NCBI RefSeq assembly: GCF_013186535.1
Contig: NZ_JABMCZ010000003.1
Coordinates: 1,054,001 to 1,118,000 of the forward strand
Direction of reading: 5' to 3'
Origin: Nocardia terpenica
GTDB lineage: Bacteria > Actinomycetota > Actinomycetes > Mycobacteriales > Mycobacteriaceae
Length of the DNA: 64,000 bases
Each line of letters starts with the position of its first letter. The stretch's first letter is position 1. Positions 26,678 through 35,323 of this stretch are shown piece by piece. The notes below the pieces were generated by a model. That model was not told the origin of the DNA. It made no database searches and saw nothing but the letters and a program-made list of their open reading frames with translations. A program made the translations under genes and the position numbers.

Positions 26678-26742
26678 TGTAAGGCTACGGCTGTAAGCTC
26701 ACTCGGCGCAAGAGGTTACACATGTAAGTTTTGCGATGTAAG
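26678..26742. promoter_or_regulatory. TetR operator region with four TGTAAG half-sites
   Basis: TGTAAG occurs at 26678, 26692, 26723 and 26737, in two pairs with identical 14-base periodicity. The third copy is part of an inverted repeat TTACA-CA-TGTAA (26716-26727). The cluster fills the gap between the dehydrogenase and the divergent TetR gene. Confidence 0.7.
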
Positions 26743-26750
26743 GTAACGCC

Positions 26751-27392
26751 ATGGGAACCAATGAGCCCGCGACCCATGTCCGCGCGCGCAACCCCCGGGG
26801 GGAGGGTGCTCGACTGCGCGACGAGATCGTGGCGGCGGCCGTCGCCCTGCTCGACGAAACCGGTGAGGACAGTGCCATCACCCTGCGCTCCGTCGCCCGC
26901 CGCGCCGGGATCGCCGCACCGTCGATCTACCGCCACTTCCCCGACCAGCCCGCCATCATGCTGGCCGTGGTGCAGAACGCCTTCACCGAGTTGGACGACC
27001 AGTTGTGCGCCGCGCTACGCGCCGCGGACGAGGCGCCGCGGAGCCGACTGTTGGCCTTGTGCCACGGCTATCTGGATTTCGCCCGCGCCCGACCGGCGCG
27101 CTACCGCACCATGTTCGGCGGAGTGTGGCTGCCCGAACTGAACGAAACCTCCGTCACCAAGAGCGACATGGCCGCCCTCGGTCAGACGACCATGCGGCTG
27201 TTCGTCACGGCCCTCGAGGACTGTGTCGCCGCCGGTGACGCCGACAGCACCGACCCCGCGGCCGATGCGGTCGCGCTGTGGCTCGGACTGCACGGACTCG
27301 CCCACCAGCGAGCGGTTGCCCCCTCTTTCCCGTGGCCGCCGGATATCGCGGACCGTGTCATCAGCGCGCTCGCACACCTGACCGACACGTGA
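26751..27392 (+). CDS. TetR/AcrR family transcriptional regulator
   Basis: This 213-residue regulator has an N-terminal helix-turn-helix (ITLRSVARRAGIAAPSIYRHF) and a C-terminal WHG-type ligand domain (GLHGLAHQRAV). The ATG at 26751 has AAGG seven bases upstream. It most likely represses itself and the divergent quinone-oxidoreductase-like gene through the TGTAAG repeats between them. The ligand is unknown; electrophilic or quinone-like compounds are a reasonable guess given the target. Confidence 0.93.
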   Translation: MGTNEPATHVRARNPRGEGARLRDEIVAAAVALLDETGEDSAITLRSVARRAGIAAPSIYRHFPDQPAIMLAVVQNAFTELDDQLCAALRAADEAPRSRLLALCHGYLDFARARPARYRTMFGGVWLPELNETSVTKSDMAALGQTTMRLFVTALEDCVAAGDADSTDPAADAVALWLGLHGLAHQRAVAPSFPWPPDIADRVISALAHLTDT

Positions 27393-27409
27393 GTCGGAGG
27401 CACCGGCCG

Positions 27410-29536
27410 TTATCCGAGCGAGCGCCGCAGGAAGTCCAATTGGAGGTGGAGGAGGTTTTCGGCGACCGACTCCTGCGGGGTCATGTGGGTGATGCCGGAC
27501 AGCGGCAGCACCTCGTGTGGGCGACCGGCGGCCAGTAGCGCCGAGGACAGTCGCAGGGAGTGGGCGACCACCACATTGTCGTCCGCGAAGCCGTGGATGA
27601 TCATCATCGGTCGGTGTGGGTCGGCGGCGTCGACCAGGCCCGCGTCGTCGATCAGCGAGTTGCGCCGATAGATTTCCGGCCGCTCGTCGGGGTGGCCGAG
27701 ATACCGCTCCTGGTAATGGGTGTCGTACAGGCGCAGATCGGTGACCGGGGCGCCCACCACGGCCGCGTGGAAGACGTCCGGGCGGCGCAGCACGGCGAGC
27801 GCCGCCAGATATCCGCCGAAGGACCAGCCGCGGATGGCGACCCGGTCCAGGTCGAGCGGAAAGTCCTCGGCGAGTGCGTGTATCGCGTGCACCTGATCCT
27901 CGAGGACGACCGCGGCGAGGTCGTCGCGGATGGCTTTCTCCCAGGCGGGGGAGCGCCCCGGGGTGCCGCGGCCGTCGGCGACCACGACCGCGAAACCCTG
28001 GTCGGCGAACCACTGCGAGATCAGGTGCGGATTGTGCGCGGCGAACACCCGCTGGCCGTGCGGGCCGCCGTAGGGATCCATGAGGACGGGCAACGGGGTC
28101 TTACCGTCGTGATCGCGGGGGAGTAGGACGGCGCACGGGATGCGGCGGGCGCCCGCCTCGGTGAGGGTCACCCTCGGGGACAGGCCGGGATCTTCCGCAT
28201 ACGAGGCGATCGTCGCCACCCGCGTTCCATCGCGAAGCACCCGCACCTCGGCGCCCGGCCGCTCGAGCGTGGTGGACACCAGCACGGTGACGCCCCCGGC
28301 GCGCACCGCCGTGTGCACGCCCGGCTCGCGCGAAATACGCTCCAGGCCAAGCTCATCGACGCGATAGACGTGCACCTCGCCGGTCTCGGGGGCGGCGGCC
28401 TCGACACCGGCCGACGCGGTGATCAGCACGTCGTCGTGCCCGGCGTCGAGCACGGCGCGCACGTGCAGCCGCGGGCCCGTCAGGGCGCGTTCACCGACCA
28501 CGAGGACCCGTGCGTCACCCTCGTCGGCGATCCGGACGAGCCGTCCGGACCGGCTCCAACAGGGCGTGCCGGGGAACAGATCGAGCCACACCGGGTCCTC
28601 GTCGGCGTGCACGACCCGGGTCGAGCCGGTCTGCGGGGACACCGCCAGGGACAGCTGACTGCGCTGATCGCGCGCCTGGACGAGCAGCAGCGGAGCACCG
28701 GCTTGCGACCAATGCACATGCGCCACATACGGATAGCGCACCCGGTCCCAGACGACCTCCGTGCGTACCCCGTCCAGGCCGATCACGAACAGCCGCACGT
28801 CCGCATTGTCGGTGCCCGCCGCCGGATAGGCGACGCGCTGTGGATCACGTTCGGGCCGAGCCGGATCGGAGATCCACCAGCGCCGTACCGGCGCATTGTC
28901 CACGCACGCGACCAGCAGCCGCTGCGAGTCCGGCGACCACCAGAAACCCCGGGAGCGGCCCATTTCCTCGGCCGCGATGAACTCGGCCAGCCCATAGGTG
29001 ATTTCGGCCGACTCCGGTTCGGCGAGCGCCCGCTCGTCCTTGCCCTCGGCGCTCACGACCCGCAGCGCGCCGTGCGCGACATAGGCGACGTGGCGGCCGT
29101 CGGGGGAAGGGCGCGGGTCGATCGCCGGTCCGGCGGTAGGAAGTTCGCGTGTCTCGCCGTCCCGCAGCCCGGCCACGAACAACCGGCCCGACAATGCGAA
29201 AGCCGCCAACTCCACGGCGTCGTCGGTGCCGTAGCCGACGATGCCGCCGCCACCCTCGCGGCTGCGTTCCCGGCGCGCAAGCTCTTCGGGCGGAAGGTCT
29301 TCGGCCGCGCCGTTCAGCAGCACCCGCGGGTCGGCCGCCACCCGCTCCTCGCCCCGCGCCACATCGAGGACCCACAGCGAACTCGCCGTGTCCGTACCGG
29401 ACGTGGAGCGCAGGAACGCGACGCGCGCGCCGTCGGGCGCCACGGTGAAGGCACGCGGCGCACCGAGCGTGAACCGCTGGGTGCGAGCGCTCCGGCGGGG
29501 AAAGGAGTCGGACGTCGTCGACATGAACCCGACCAT
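27410..29536 (-). CDS. S9 family peptidase, dipeptidyl peptidase IV type
   Basis: This 708-residue serine peptidase has an N-terminal beta-propeller (DPP IV N-terminal region) and a C-terminal alpha/beta hydrolase domain. The catalytic triad is S572 in GWSFGGYL, an Asp near 652 in GFADDNV and a His near 684 in GITHMT. The propeller carries the EFIAAEEMGRSRGFWWSPD motif with the double Glu that binds substrate N-termini in DPP IV. No signal peptide is seen, so it is probably cytoplasmic. ATG 29524 is an alternative start. It follows ychF by 19 bases. Confidence 0.93.
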   Translation of the reverse strand: MVGFMSTTSDSFPRRSARTQRFTLGAPRAFTVAPDGARVAFLRSTSGTDTASSLWVLDVARGEERVAADPRVLLNGAAEDLPPEELARRERSREGGGGIVGYGTDDAVELAAFALSGRLFVAGLRDGETRELPTAGPAIDPRPSPDGRHVAYVAHGALRVVSAEGKDERALAEPESAEITYGLAEFIAAEEMGRSRGFWWSPDSQRLLVACVDNAPVRRWWISDPARPERDPQRVAYPAAGTDNADVRLFVIGLDGVRTEVVWDRVRYPYVAHVHWSQAGAPLLLVQARDQRSQLSLAVSPQTGSTRVVHADEDPVWLDLFPGTPCWSRSGRLVRIADEGDARVLVVGERALTGPRLHVRAVLDAGHDDVLITASAGVEAAAPETGEVHVYRVDELGLERISREPGVHTAVRAGGVTVLVSTTLERPGAEVRVLRDGTRVATIASYAEDPGLSPRVTLTEAGARRIPCAVLLPRDHDGKTPLPVLMDPYGGPHGQRVFAAHNPHLISQWFADQGFAVVVADGRGTPGRSPAWEKAIRDDLAAVVLEDQVHAIHALAEDFPLDLDRVAIRGWSFGGYLAALAVLRRPDVFHAAVVGAPVTDLRLYDTHYQERYLGHPDERPEIYRRNSLIDDAGLVDAADPHRPMMIIHGFADDNVVVAHSLRLSSALLAAGRPHEVLPLSGITHMTPQESVAENLLHLQLDFLRRSLG

Positions 29537-29555
29537 ACCGGCCGTGCGCGGAAGT

Positions 29556-30635
29556 TCAGACGTTGAAACGGAATTCGACCACGTCGCCGTCGTGCATGAC
29601 GTAGTCCTTCCCCTCCATCCGCACCTTTCCCGCCGACTTGGCGGCCGCCATCGATCCCGCCGCGATCAAGTCGTCGAAGGCGACGACCTCCGCCTTGATG
29701 AAGCCGCGTTCGAAGTCGGTGTGGATGACGCCCGCGGCCTTGGGGGCGGTGTCGCCCTGGTGGATGGTCCAGGCGCGGGATTCCTTGGGGCCTGCCGTGA
29801 GATAGGTCTGCAGGCCGAGGGTGTGGAAGCCGGCGCGGGCCAGGGCGTGCAGGCCGGGTTCGGACTGGCCGATGGATTCCAGGAGTTCGGCGGCGGACTC
29901 GGCGTCCAGCTCCAGCAGTTCGGCCTCCACCTTGGCGTCGAGGAAGACCGAATCCGCCGGGGCGACAGCGGCTTTCAGTTCGGCGACGCGGGCCTCGTCG
30001 GTCAGGACGGACTCGTCGGCGTTGAACACGTACAGGAACGGCTTGATGGTGAGCAGCGACAGCTCCCGCAGCAGGTCGGTGTCGAGCCGGTCGCGGACCG
30101 AGAACAGGGTGTTGCCCTCGTTCAGGGTGTCCTGGGCCGCCTTGGCCGCGTCGAAGGCGGGCTTGCGGTCCTTCTTGACCCGGGCCTCCTTCTCCAGGCG
30201 GGGGACGGCCTTCTCCAGGGTCTGCAGGTCGGCCAGGATCAGCTCGGTCTCGATGACCTCGATGTCGGCCAGCGGGTCGACGCGACCGTCGACATGGACC
30301 ACGTCGTCGTCGGCGAAGACGCGGACCACCTGGCAGATGGCGTCGGCCTCACGGATATTGGCCAGGAACTTGTTGCCCAGGCCCGCGCCCTCGGACGCGC
30401 CCTTCACGATGCCCGCGATATCGACGAACGACACCGTGGCGGGCACGATGCGCTCGGAGGAGAAGATCTCGGCGAGCCGCTCCAGCCTCGGATCCGGCAG
30501 CGGCACCACACCGACGTTCGGCTCGATGGTGGCGAACGGGTAGTTCGCCGCGAGCACGTCGTTCTTGGTCAGCGCATTGAAAAGCGTCGACTTTCCGACA
30601 TTGGGCAGGCCGACGATTCCGAGGGTGAGACTCAC
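29556..30635 (-). CDS. ychF: redox-regulated ATPase YchF (Obg family)
   Basis: This universally conserved P-loop ATPase of the Obg/OLA1 group binds ribosomes and takes part in stress responses. The 359-residue product has the P-loop GLPNVGKSTLFNALT, switch region VSFVDIAGIVKGAS, the Walker B-like segment and a NKxD variant typical of ATP-binding YchF (VFNADES). The C-terminal TGS domain reads AWTIHQGDTAPKAAGVIHTD and ends VEFRFNV. Length and motifs are normal. The homologous Rv1112 lies near ispH in M. tuberculosis; here it is displaced by about 28 kb. Confidence 0.97.
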   Translation of the reverse strand: MSLTLGIVGLPNVGKSTLFNALTKNDVLAANYPFATIEPNVGVVPLPDPRLERLAEIFSSERIVPATVSFVDIAGIVKGASEGAGLGNKFLANIREADAICQVVRVFADDDVVHVDGRVDPLADIEVIETELILADLQTLEKAVPRLEKEARVKKDRKPAFDAAKAAQDTLNEGNTLFSVRDRLDTDLLRELSLLTIKPFLYVFNADESVLTDEARVAELKAAVAPADSVFLDAKVEAELLELDAESAAELLESIGQSEPGLHALARAGFHTLGLQTYLTAGPKESRAWTIHQGDTAPKAAGVIHTDFERGFIKAEVVAFDDLIAAGSMAAAKSAGKVRMEGKDYVMHDGDVVEFRFNV

Positions 30636-30664
30636 GAGTGGAGAAGTCTACCGTCGACCGCGGA

Positions 30665-31114
30665 CTACCTCGGGTCCAGGTCGCGCGGCACCACCTTGCT
30701 GCCGGTCATGCGCAGGGCGATGACTTCCCGCATGAACGCGCACGCTCCGGCCGGTTCCGGGCTGGGGCACACCAGCAGATGCTGCAAATGAGCCTTGCCC
30801 TCGGCCAATCGGCGCTGCTGTTCCTCGATGGCGTGGATGCGGTCGGCGATGATGTCGCGCCACGCCCCGGTCCGATCGGTCAGCATGCGGGCGATGTCGT
30901 CGAGGCTGATCTGCCCCAGCTCCTGCCAGAGTTGGATCAGCGCAATGCGATACATCTGTTCGGGGTCGTAGTGCCGCACGCCGCCGCGGCGGGCGCTGGC
31001 CCGGATCAGCCCGCGCTCCTCCCAGTACCGCAGCGTCGGCACGGTCAGCCCGAAACGCCGCGCCGCCTGACCGATCGCGACCAGTTCGGTCGAATTCTCT
31101 GCGCCGGAAACCAC
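30665..31114 (-). CDS. MerR family transcriptional regulator
   Basis: This 149-residue regulator has an N-terminal MerR helix-turn-helix (AIGQAARRFGLTVPTLRYWE and ERGLIRAS), then a dimerisation helix (IEEQQRRLAEGKAHLQHLL). A C-terminal cysteine (VCPSPEP) is present but no obvious metal-binding cluster, so a small-molecule ligand is more likely than a metal. It lies upstream of ychF with 29 bp between them and is divergent from the MarR gene. Confidence 0.9.
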   Translation of the reverse strand: MVSGAENSTELVAIGQAARRFGLTVPTLRYWEERGLIRASARRGGVRHYDPEQMYRIALIQLWQELGQISLDDIARMLTDRTGAWRDIIADRIHAIEEQQRRLAEGKAHLQHLLVCPSPEPAGACAFMREVIALRMTGSKVVPRDLDPR

Positions 31115-31190
31115 AACTATTGTTTATAGCCGGGCGAGCGGGGCTGTGGGGACGCCAGGAATCGGGTCGTCCCGGTGCGAGACTGGCGGG

Positions 31191-31658
31191 GTGAGCACCG
31201 ATGACATCCGGCCCGACCCGCCCGTCGCCAGCGCCTCGATCCTCGCCCTGACCGTGGCCCGCCGGGTCGAGGCCGAGCTCGCGGCGGCGCTGGCGCCGCT
31301 GGATCTGACCGTCGGTCGGCTGGGGTTGCTGGGGCATATCTCCGGGGTGCCGGGGGCGTCGTTCAGCAAGCTGGCACGGATGTCCGGGACCAGCGTGCAG
31401 AGCGTGCACACGTCGGTGAAGAACCTGGTCGCGGCCGGTTTGGTGCGTGACCGCACGGCCCGCGCCGGGTCGGCGTCGACGATCGAGCTGACGCCCGCCG
31501 GTATGCGGTTGCTGGAGTCCGCGAAGGCGGTGGTGGCCGAGGTGGACGAGCGATTGTTCGGGCCCGGGGCCGATCCGATTCAGCGCGAGATCGGCGCGGC
31601 GCTGCTGGCCGCGTTCGCCGCCTGGCCGCCGGGGGACCGCCCGGAGGCCGAGGTGTGA
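31191..31658 (+). CDS. MarR family transcriptional regulator
   Basis: This 155-residue winged-helix regulator shows the MarR DNA-binding region FSKLARMSGTSVQSVHTSVK and the wing RAGSASTIELTPAG. The GTG at 31191 is the likely start; the open frame begins 15 codons earlier without a ribosome site. A perfect 10-bp inverted repeat follows 11 bases after the stop and precedes the DUF2269-like gene, so the MarR protein probably controls that gene and possibly itself. Confidence 0.88.
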   Translation: MSTDDIRPDPPVASASILALTVARRVEAELAAALAPLDLTVGRLGLLGHISGVPGASFSKLARMSGTSVQSVHTSVKNLVAAGLVRDRTARAGSASTIELTPAGMRLLESAKAVVAEVDERLFGPGADPIQREIGAALLAAFAAWPPGDRPEAEV

Positions 31659-31669
31659 GGTCGGCCATA

Positions 31670-31690
31670 ACCTTCAATCTGATTGAAGGT
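31670..31690. promoter_or_regulatory. perfect palindromic operator (MarR type)
   Basis: ACCTTCAATC and GATTGAAGGT (31670-31679, 31681-31690) are exact inverted repeats around one central T. A second imperfect repeat, CTTCAG-N5-CTGAAG, lies at 31701-31717, just before the downstream ribosome site. Size and symmetry suit a MarR dimer. Confidence 0.7.
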
Positions 31691-31734
31691 GGGTGTTAGG
31701 CTTCAGCCGTCCTGAAGGTTGGAGGAAGCCGCCC

Positions 31735-32193
31735 ATGCGCCACCTGCTGCTCTCGATCCATGTCGTCGCGGCCATCGTGTTCATCGGTGGTTCGGCCGTC
31801 GCCACCAGTCTGTTTCCCCGCTACGCCCCGGTGGCCGCCGGGCCGGGGCCCGATGACGGTGTCTGCGAACGCAATCCGGCCGTCGCGGCGGCGCTGCACC
31901 GGATCACCGGCCGCTACGCCGTGGCCGGACTGATCGTGCCCGTCGTCGGCATGATCCTGGCCGCCGTGCAGGGCCGGATGGGCGAAATCTGGATCACCCT
32001 CGCGATCGCCCTGACCGGTATCGCCGCCGGAATCATCGGCACGGTCATCCATCCGATGCAGCGCGAGGCCCTGCGCACCCCCGACGACGGCCGCCGCCTG
32101 CGCACGATGGGCATGCTCGCCGGAATCTACAACCTGCTCTGGCTGATCGTGGTGGTACTCATGATCGTCCGCCCGGGCGCGCACCAGCTGTAA
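31735..32193 (+). CDS. DUF2269-like integral membrane protein
   Basis: This 152-residue protein has four predicted membrane helices (LLLSIHVVAAIVFIGGSAVA at the start; IWITLAIALTGIAAGII; a final LLWLIVVVLMIV). The N-terminal His in SIHVVAAIVFIGGS resembles the DUF2269 / copper-resistance-D-like membrane family. The ATG at 31735 has a GGAGGA ribosome site. It is the only gene downstream of the MarR operator. Its 3' end overlaps the convergent NarI-like gene by 35 bp. Function unknown. Confidence 0.72.
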   Translation: MRHLLLSIHVVAAIVFIGGSAVATSLFPRYAPVAAGPGPDDGVCERNPAVAAALHRITGRYAVAGLIVPVVGMILAAVQGRMGEIWITLAIALTGIAAGIIGTVIHPMQREALRTPDDGRRLRTMGMLAGIYNLLWLIVVVLMIVRPGAHQL

Positions 32194-32920
32194 GACTGAA
32201 ATCCATTGCCGCCGAGGTGATTTCCTCTTCCCGAGCAGCGTCGTCGACGCCATCGTCGCCCATGCGGCGGACGATCCGCGCCGCGGGGAGGTTCCTGCGC
32301 CGGTCGAGTGCGCGGATGACCGGGCCCACGAACGTGCCGCCCAGCCGGGTGTAGGGCCAGATCGCCAGCAGCAGCATGAGGGTCAGCGCGCGGATCTGAT
32401 ACGGCAGCGGCGTGTGCACCATCGTGTCCGGCAGCGGGTGGAGCGTGATCAGCGAGCGGAACCACGCGAAAATCATTGCGGCGGAGTGATACTCGGTATC
32501 ATCGGGGTCTGGATCGAAGCCGACGGCGGCGCTCGACAGCGCGGTCGCGGTCAGCATCGGGAGGGTGAACCGGTCCACCGGGCTGACGGTCGCGCGCGGG
32601 CCACCGGCGACGAGCGACGGGCCGAACAGCATGAGCGCACCGAGAATCGTCATCGGCACCGCGACCACCTTGACGGCGAAGGTCGCGGTGTAGATGGCGC
32701 CGGGAGGGTCGGGTTTCGACGTTAATGCGATGGTGAGCCGGGACAGTAGGACCAGGGCGATCCCTAGTCGGAACGCCATCGCGCCCAAGCGTTCCGATCG
32801 GTCGGTTTCTGCGTCGGGATCGGTGGCCTGAAAGCGGTCGCGCCGGTAACGCCAGAGGTGTCCTGTGGCGAACGAGAGAAAAGAACTGTACGGCAAGATG
32901 ATCCACAGCAGGCACTTCAT
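32159..32920 (-). CDS. orphan NarI-like (nitrate reductase gamma) membrane protein
   Basis: This 253-residue protein resembles the respiratory nitrate reductase gamma subunit, a cytochrome b that passes quinol electrons to NarGH. Matching segments are MKCLLWIILPYSSFLSFATG followed by HLWRYRRDRF, and FRSLITLHPLPDTMVHTPLP followed by RALTLMLLLAIWPYTRLGG. Some expected haem-ligand histidines are present (GHLWRY, LHP, MVH), but the pattern differs: the FQIHA histidine of NarI is Arg here. No narG, narH or narJ is nearby. It may be a relic or a repurposed quinol-binding protein. Confidence 0.7.
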   Translation of the reverse strand: MKCLLWIILPYSSFLSFATGHLWRYRRDRFQATDPDAETDRSERLGAMAFRLGIALVLLSRLTIALTSKPDPPGAIYTATFAVKVVAVPMTILGALMLFGPSLVAGGPRATVSPVDRFTLPMLTATALSSAAVGFDPDPDDTEYHSAAMIFAWFRSLITLHPLPDTMVHTPLPYQIRALTLMLLLAIWPYTRLGGTFVGPVIRALDRRRNLPAARIVRRMGDDGVDDAAREEEITSAAMDFSLTAGARPGGRS

Positions 32921-33095
32921 GGGTGGTTCACTTCCACTTCAACTACGCGTCCCAACCCTTACAGATAGTTCAACGATCAACAAGGGCTTCGAGGGGTTGA
33001 GAATTATTGCTAGAAAACGGGGCGCTCGTTCCGTATCTTGAAGGCTAAGCGGGGTAATCACTCCGCTTGGCCTTGGGAGAGAAGAGGACAGGCGC

Positions 33096-33962
33096 ATGGA
33101 CCAGGTCGTTTTCGTCACCGGCGGCACCGGGCAGCAGGGTGGGGCGGTGGCCGCCCGCCTGCTCGCGGACGGGTGGAAGGTGCGGGCGCTGACGCGGAAT
33201 CCGGACGGCGAGAAGGCTCGGGCGCTCGCGGCCGCGGGCGCCGAACTGGTGGTGGGCGGGCTCGAGGACGACGCCGTGCTCGCGCGCGCCATCGACGGCG
33301 CCTACGGCGTGTACAGCGTGCATCCCGGCCCGCTCGCGCCGGATCAGGACGAGGTGCGGGCCGGTCGGACGATCACCGACGCCGCCGTGAAATACGGTGT
33401 GGCCCATCTGGTGTACAGCTCCGGGATCGGCGCCGACCGCGGCAGCGGGCAGGAGGCCAAGTGGACGATTGAGCAGTACATCGCCGCCTCGGGAATCTCC
33501 GCGACCATCCTGCGGCCCAGCTCGTTCATGGAGAACCTGCACGTCCACTCCGCGATCGTCGGCATACGCGACGGCGCGCTGCGCACCCCGGTGGCCCCGC
33601 ACATGCGGCAGCAGTTCGTCGCGCTCGCCGATATCGGGGCCTTCGCCGCCCTCGCGCTGGCCGATCCGCAGCGATTCCGCGGTCGCACACTCGATCTCGT
33701 CGGCGACGCGGTGACGCCGCCGGAGGCCGCCGCGGCGATCGGCGCCGCCCTCGGCCGCGAGGTGCCCTACGTCCAGACGCCCATCGAGGAGGTGCGCCGC
33801 ATCAACGAGCGCTTCGCGCGCGGCTACGAGCGGCTCAACGAGGGCGGCAGCGAACCCCTCGTCGGCATCGACGAATTGCGCGCCCTGCATCCGGGCCTGC
33901 TGACCTTCGAGGCCTGGCTCGCGCGGACGGGTGCGGAGCTGCTTCGACCCGCGTTCGGGTAG
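33096..33962 (+). CDS. NmrA family NAD(P)-binding protein
   Basis: This 288-residue atypical short-chain dehydrogenase has the glycine motif VTGGTGQQGGAVAARLL, a cofactor loop RALTRNPDGEKA and YSSGIGADRGSG, followed by ILRPSSFMENL. This is typical of NmrA/HSCARG-like redox sensors and related reductases. The ATG at 33096 has a GGGAGAGAAGAGG ribosome site. It is monocistronic; the upstream 175 bp are AT-rich. Substrate or partner unknown. Confidence 0.88.
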   Translation: MDQVVFVTGGTGQQGGAVAARLLADGWKVRALTRNPDGEKARALAAAGAELVVGGLEDDAVLARAIDGAYGVYSVHPGPLAPDQDEVRAGRTITDAAVKYGVAHLVYSSGIGADRGSGQEAKWTIEQYIAASGISATILRPSSFMENLHVHSAIVGIRDGALRTPVAPHMRQQFVALADIGAFAALALADPQRFRGRTLDLVGDAVTPPEAAAAIGAALGREVPYVQTPIEEVRRINERFARGYERLNEGGSEPLVGIDELRALHPGLLTFEAWLARTGAELLRPAFG

Positions 33963-34272
33963 GGCCGTCGGCGCCGATATGCCGGAATAAACATTCACCA
34001 AATGCCATAAGTTTGCCGGGAGTGAAAGCGGCCGGTGCGGGGCGAATGCCGCTGCGGCGGGCGGGATTTGCGACCCGCCGGGCGACACGCGAGATGTGCT
34101 GCGGAATTTACATCGCACGTACACCGCCGACGGGGCGTGTTCCATTATCGTTCATCTCATTGTCCGATGCTGCTGCTGGCGCGCCAGGGCTGGTTCGTCG
34201 ATCCGGGGCGTTGTGACCGGGGAGGCCGCTGCCCGAAGCGAGCCGGAGACCGTCCCGAAAGATCGAGGGAAC
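33963..34272. other. 310-bp intergenic region
   Basis: I find no gene, repeat or hairpin that stands out. An AT-richer stretch right after the NmrA-like stop may carry a promoter for the acetyltransferase. The open frame of the acetyltransferase extends back through this region, but without family-like sequence. Confidence 0.5.
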
Positions 34273-34938
34273 GTGCCTGCACCCGTTACTCTCACCGGCC
34301 GTCTGGTGCGGCTGGAACCCCTGGCACCGCACCACATTCCGGGTCTCGCCGCGGCGAGTTCCGGCGACGGTGACGCGTACGCGTTCACTCCCGTGCCGCA
34401 GGGGCCGGAACAGGCCGCCGACTATGTCGCGCAGGCCGTGGCCGGCCATACCGCCGGCACCGCATTGGCATTCGCGATCGTCGGCGCCGCCGACGATCGC
34501 GTGCTCGGGTCGACCAGATTCACCAGATTCGACTACTGGCAGGGTCCGGTGGTCTGGCCGATCGTGCACGGCCTGCCCATGGGCGATCCGCTGCTGGCGA
34601 TTCCGGATGCCGCCGAGATCGGCAACACCTGGCTGTCGCCGCACGCGCGCGGCTCGGGCATCAACCTGGAATCGAAGCTGCTGTTGTTACGGCACGCCTT
34701 CGAGGGCTGGCGGGTGCGGCGTATCGCCCTGCGCGCCGACGTGCGAAACTTGCGCTCCCGCATGGCGATCGAGCGCCTCGGGGCCACCAGCGACGGGGTG
34801 CGGCGGGCGCATTCGCGCGGGCTGGACGGGGAGGTGCGCAGTACGGCGTTCTATTCGATTCTCGACGAGGAGTGGCCGACGGTGCGTGCCACGATCGAGC
34901 GGGAGCTCGCGGCCAGCGGGCGGTTGTTGAACGCGTAG
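34273..34938 (+). CDS. GNAT family N-acetyltransferase
   Basis: This 221-residue protein of the RimJ/RimL-like GNAT group probably acetylates an amine (protein N-terminus or small molecule). Features are LTGRLVRLEPLAPHHIPGLA at the start, the acetyl-CoA-binding segment WLSPHARGSGINLESKLLLL and VRRIALRADVRNLRSRMAIE with RLGAT, which is the typical N-x-x-S-x-x-x-x-x-x-x-G pattern. The GTG at 34273 is chosen because it begins just before the conserved domain; an upstream GTG 20 codons earlier is possible. Confidence 0.85.
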   Translation: MPAPVTLTGRLVRLEPLAPHHIPGLAAASSGDGDAYAFTPVPQGPEQAADYVAQAVAGHTAGTALAFAIVGAADDRVLGSTRFTRFDYWQGPVVWPIVHGLPMGDPLLAIPDAAEIGNTWLSPHARGSGINLESKLLLLRHAFEGWRVRRIALRADVRNLRSRMAIERLGATSDGVRRAHSRGLDGEVRSTAFYSILDEEWPTVRATIERELAASGRLLNA

Positions 34939-34951
34939 CCGAGCGCTCCGG

Positions 34952-35173
34952 TCAGTTCTTGACCGGAGTGTTGTTCGGGTAGCGTCGGCTGCGCATGCAG
35001 ACCCGCTGTCCGCTCTTGCGGACCACGTGGCCGCCGGTGCGGGCGCACTCGTTGGCTCTGATCGACGACTGGTTGCCGCGAATCGGTGTGGCGTGAGCGG
35101 GTGCGGTCAGGATCGGCCCGGTAATGCCGAGTGCGGTTGCGACGAGGACAGCGATCATGCGCGAGATGTTCAT
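34952..35173 (-). CDS. small secreted protein
   Basis: This 73-residue protein has a clear Sec signal peptide (MNISRMIAVLVATALGITG continuing to APAHA, with cleavage likely after AHA). The mature part is about 45 residues, basic, with two cysteines (ANECARTGG and RVCMRSRRY) that could form one disulfide. I do not recognise a family. It is convergent with the acetyltransferase gene, 13 bases away. Extracellular location is inferred from the signal peptide. Confidence 0.72.
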   Translation of the reverse strand: MNISRMIAVLVATALGITGPILTAPAHATPIRGNQSSIRANECARTGGHVVRKSGQRVCMRSRRYPNNTPVKN

Positions 35174-35323
35174 ATCCGGCCTCCGATAACCGAGCGTGGG
35201 TGTTCGAGGTCGAGACCACCAGCCTAACCTGCGTCTTCAACCGTTCGGTACCGGGTGTGCGGCCGCCCGTGGGCTTCTATACTTGTGCCCATATCGGTCG
35301 GTCCGCATTCCCGAGGAGACCGC

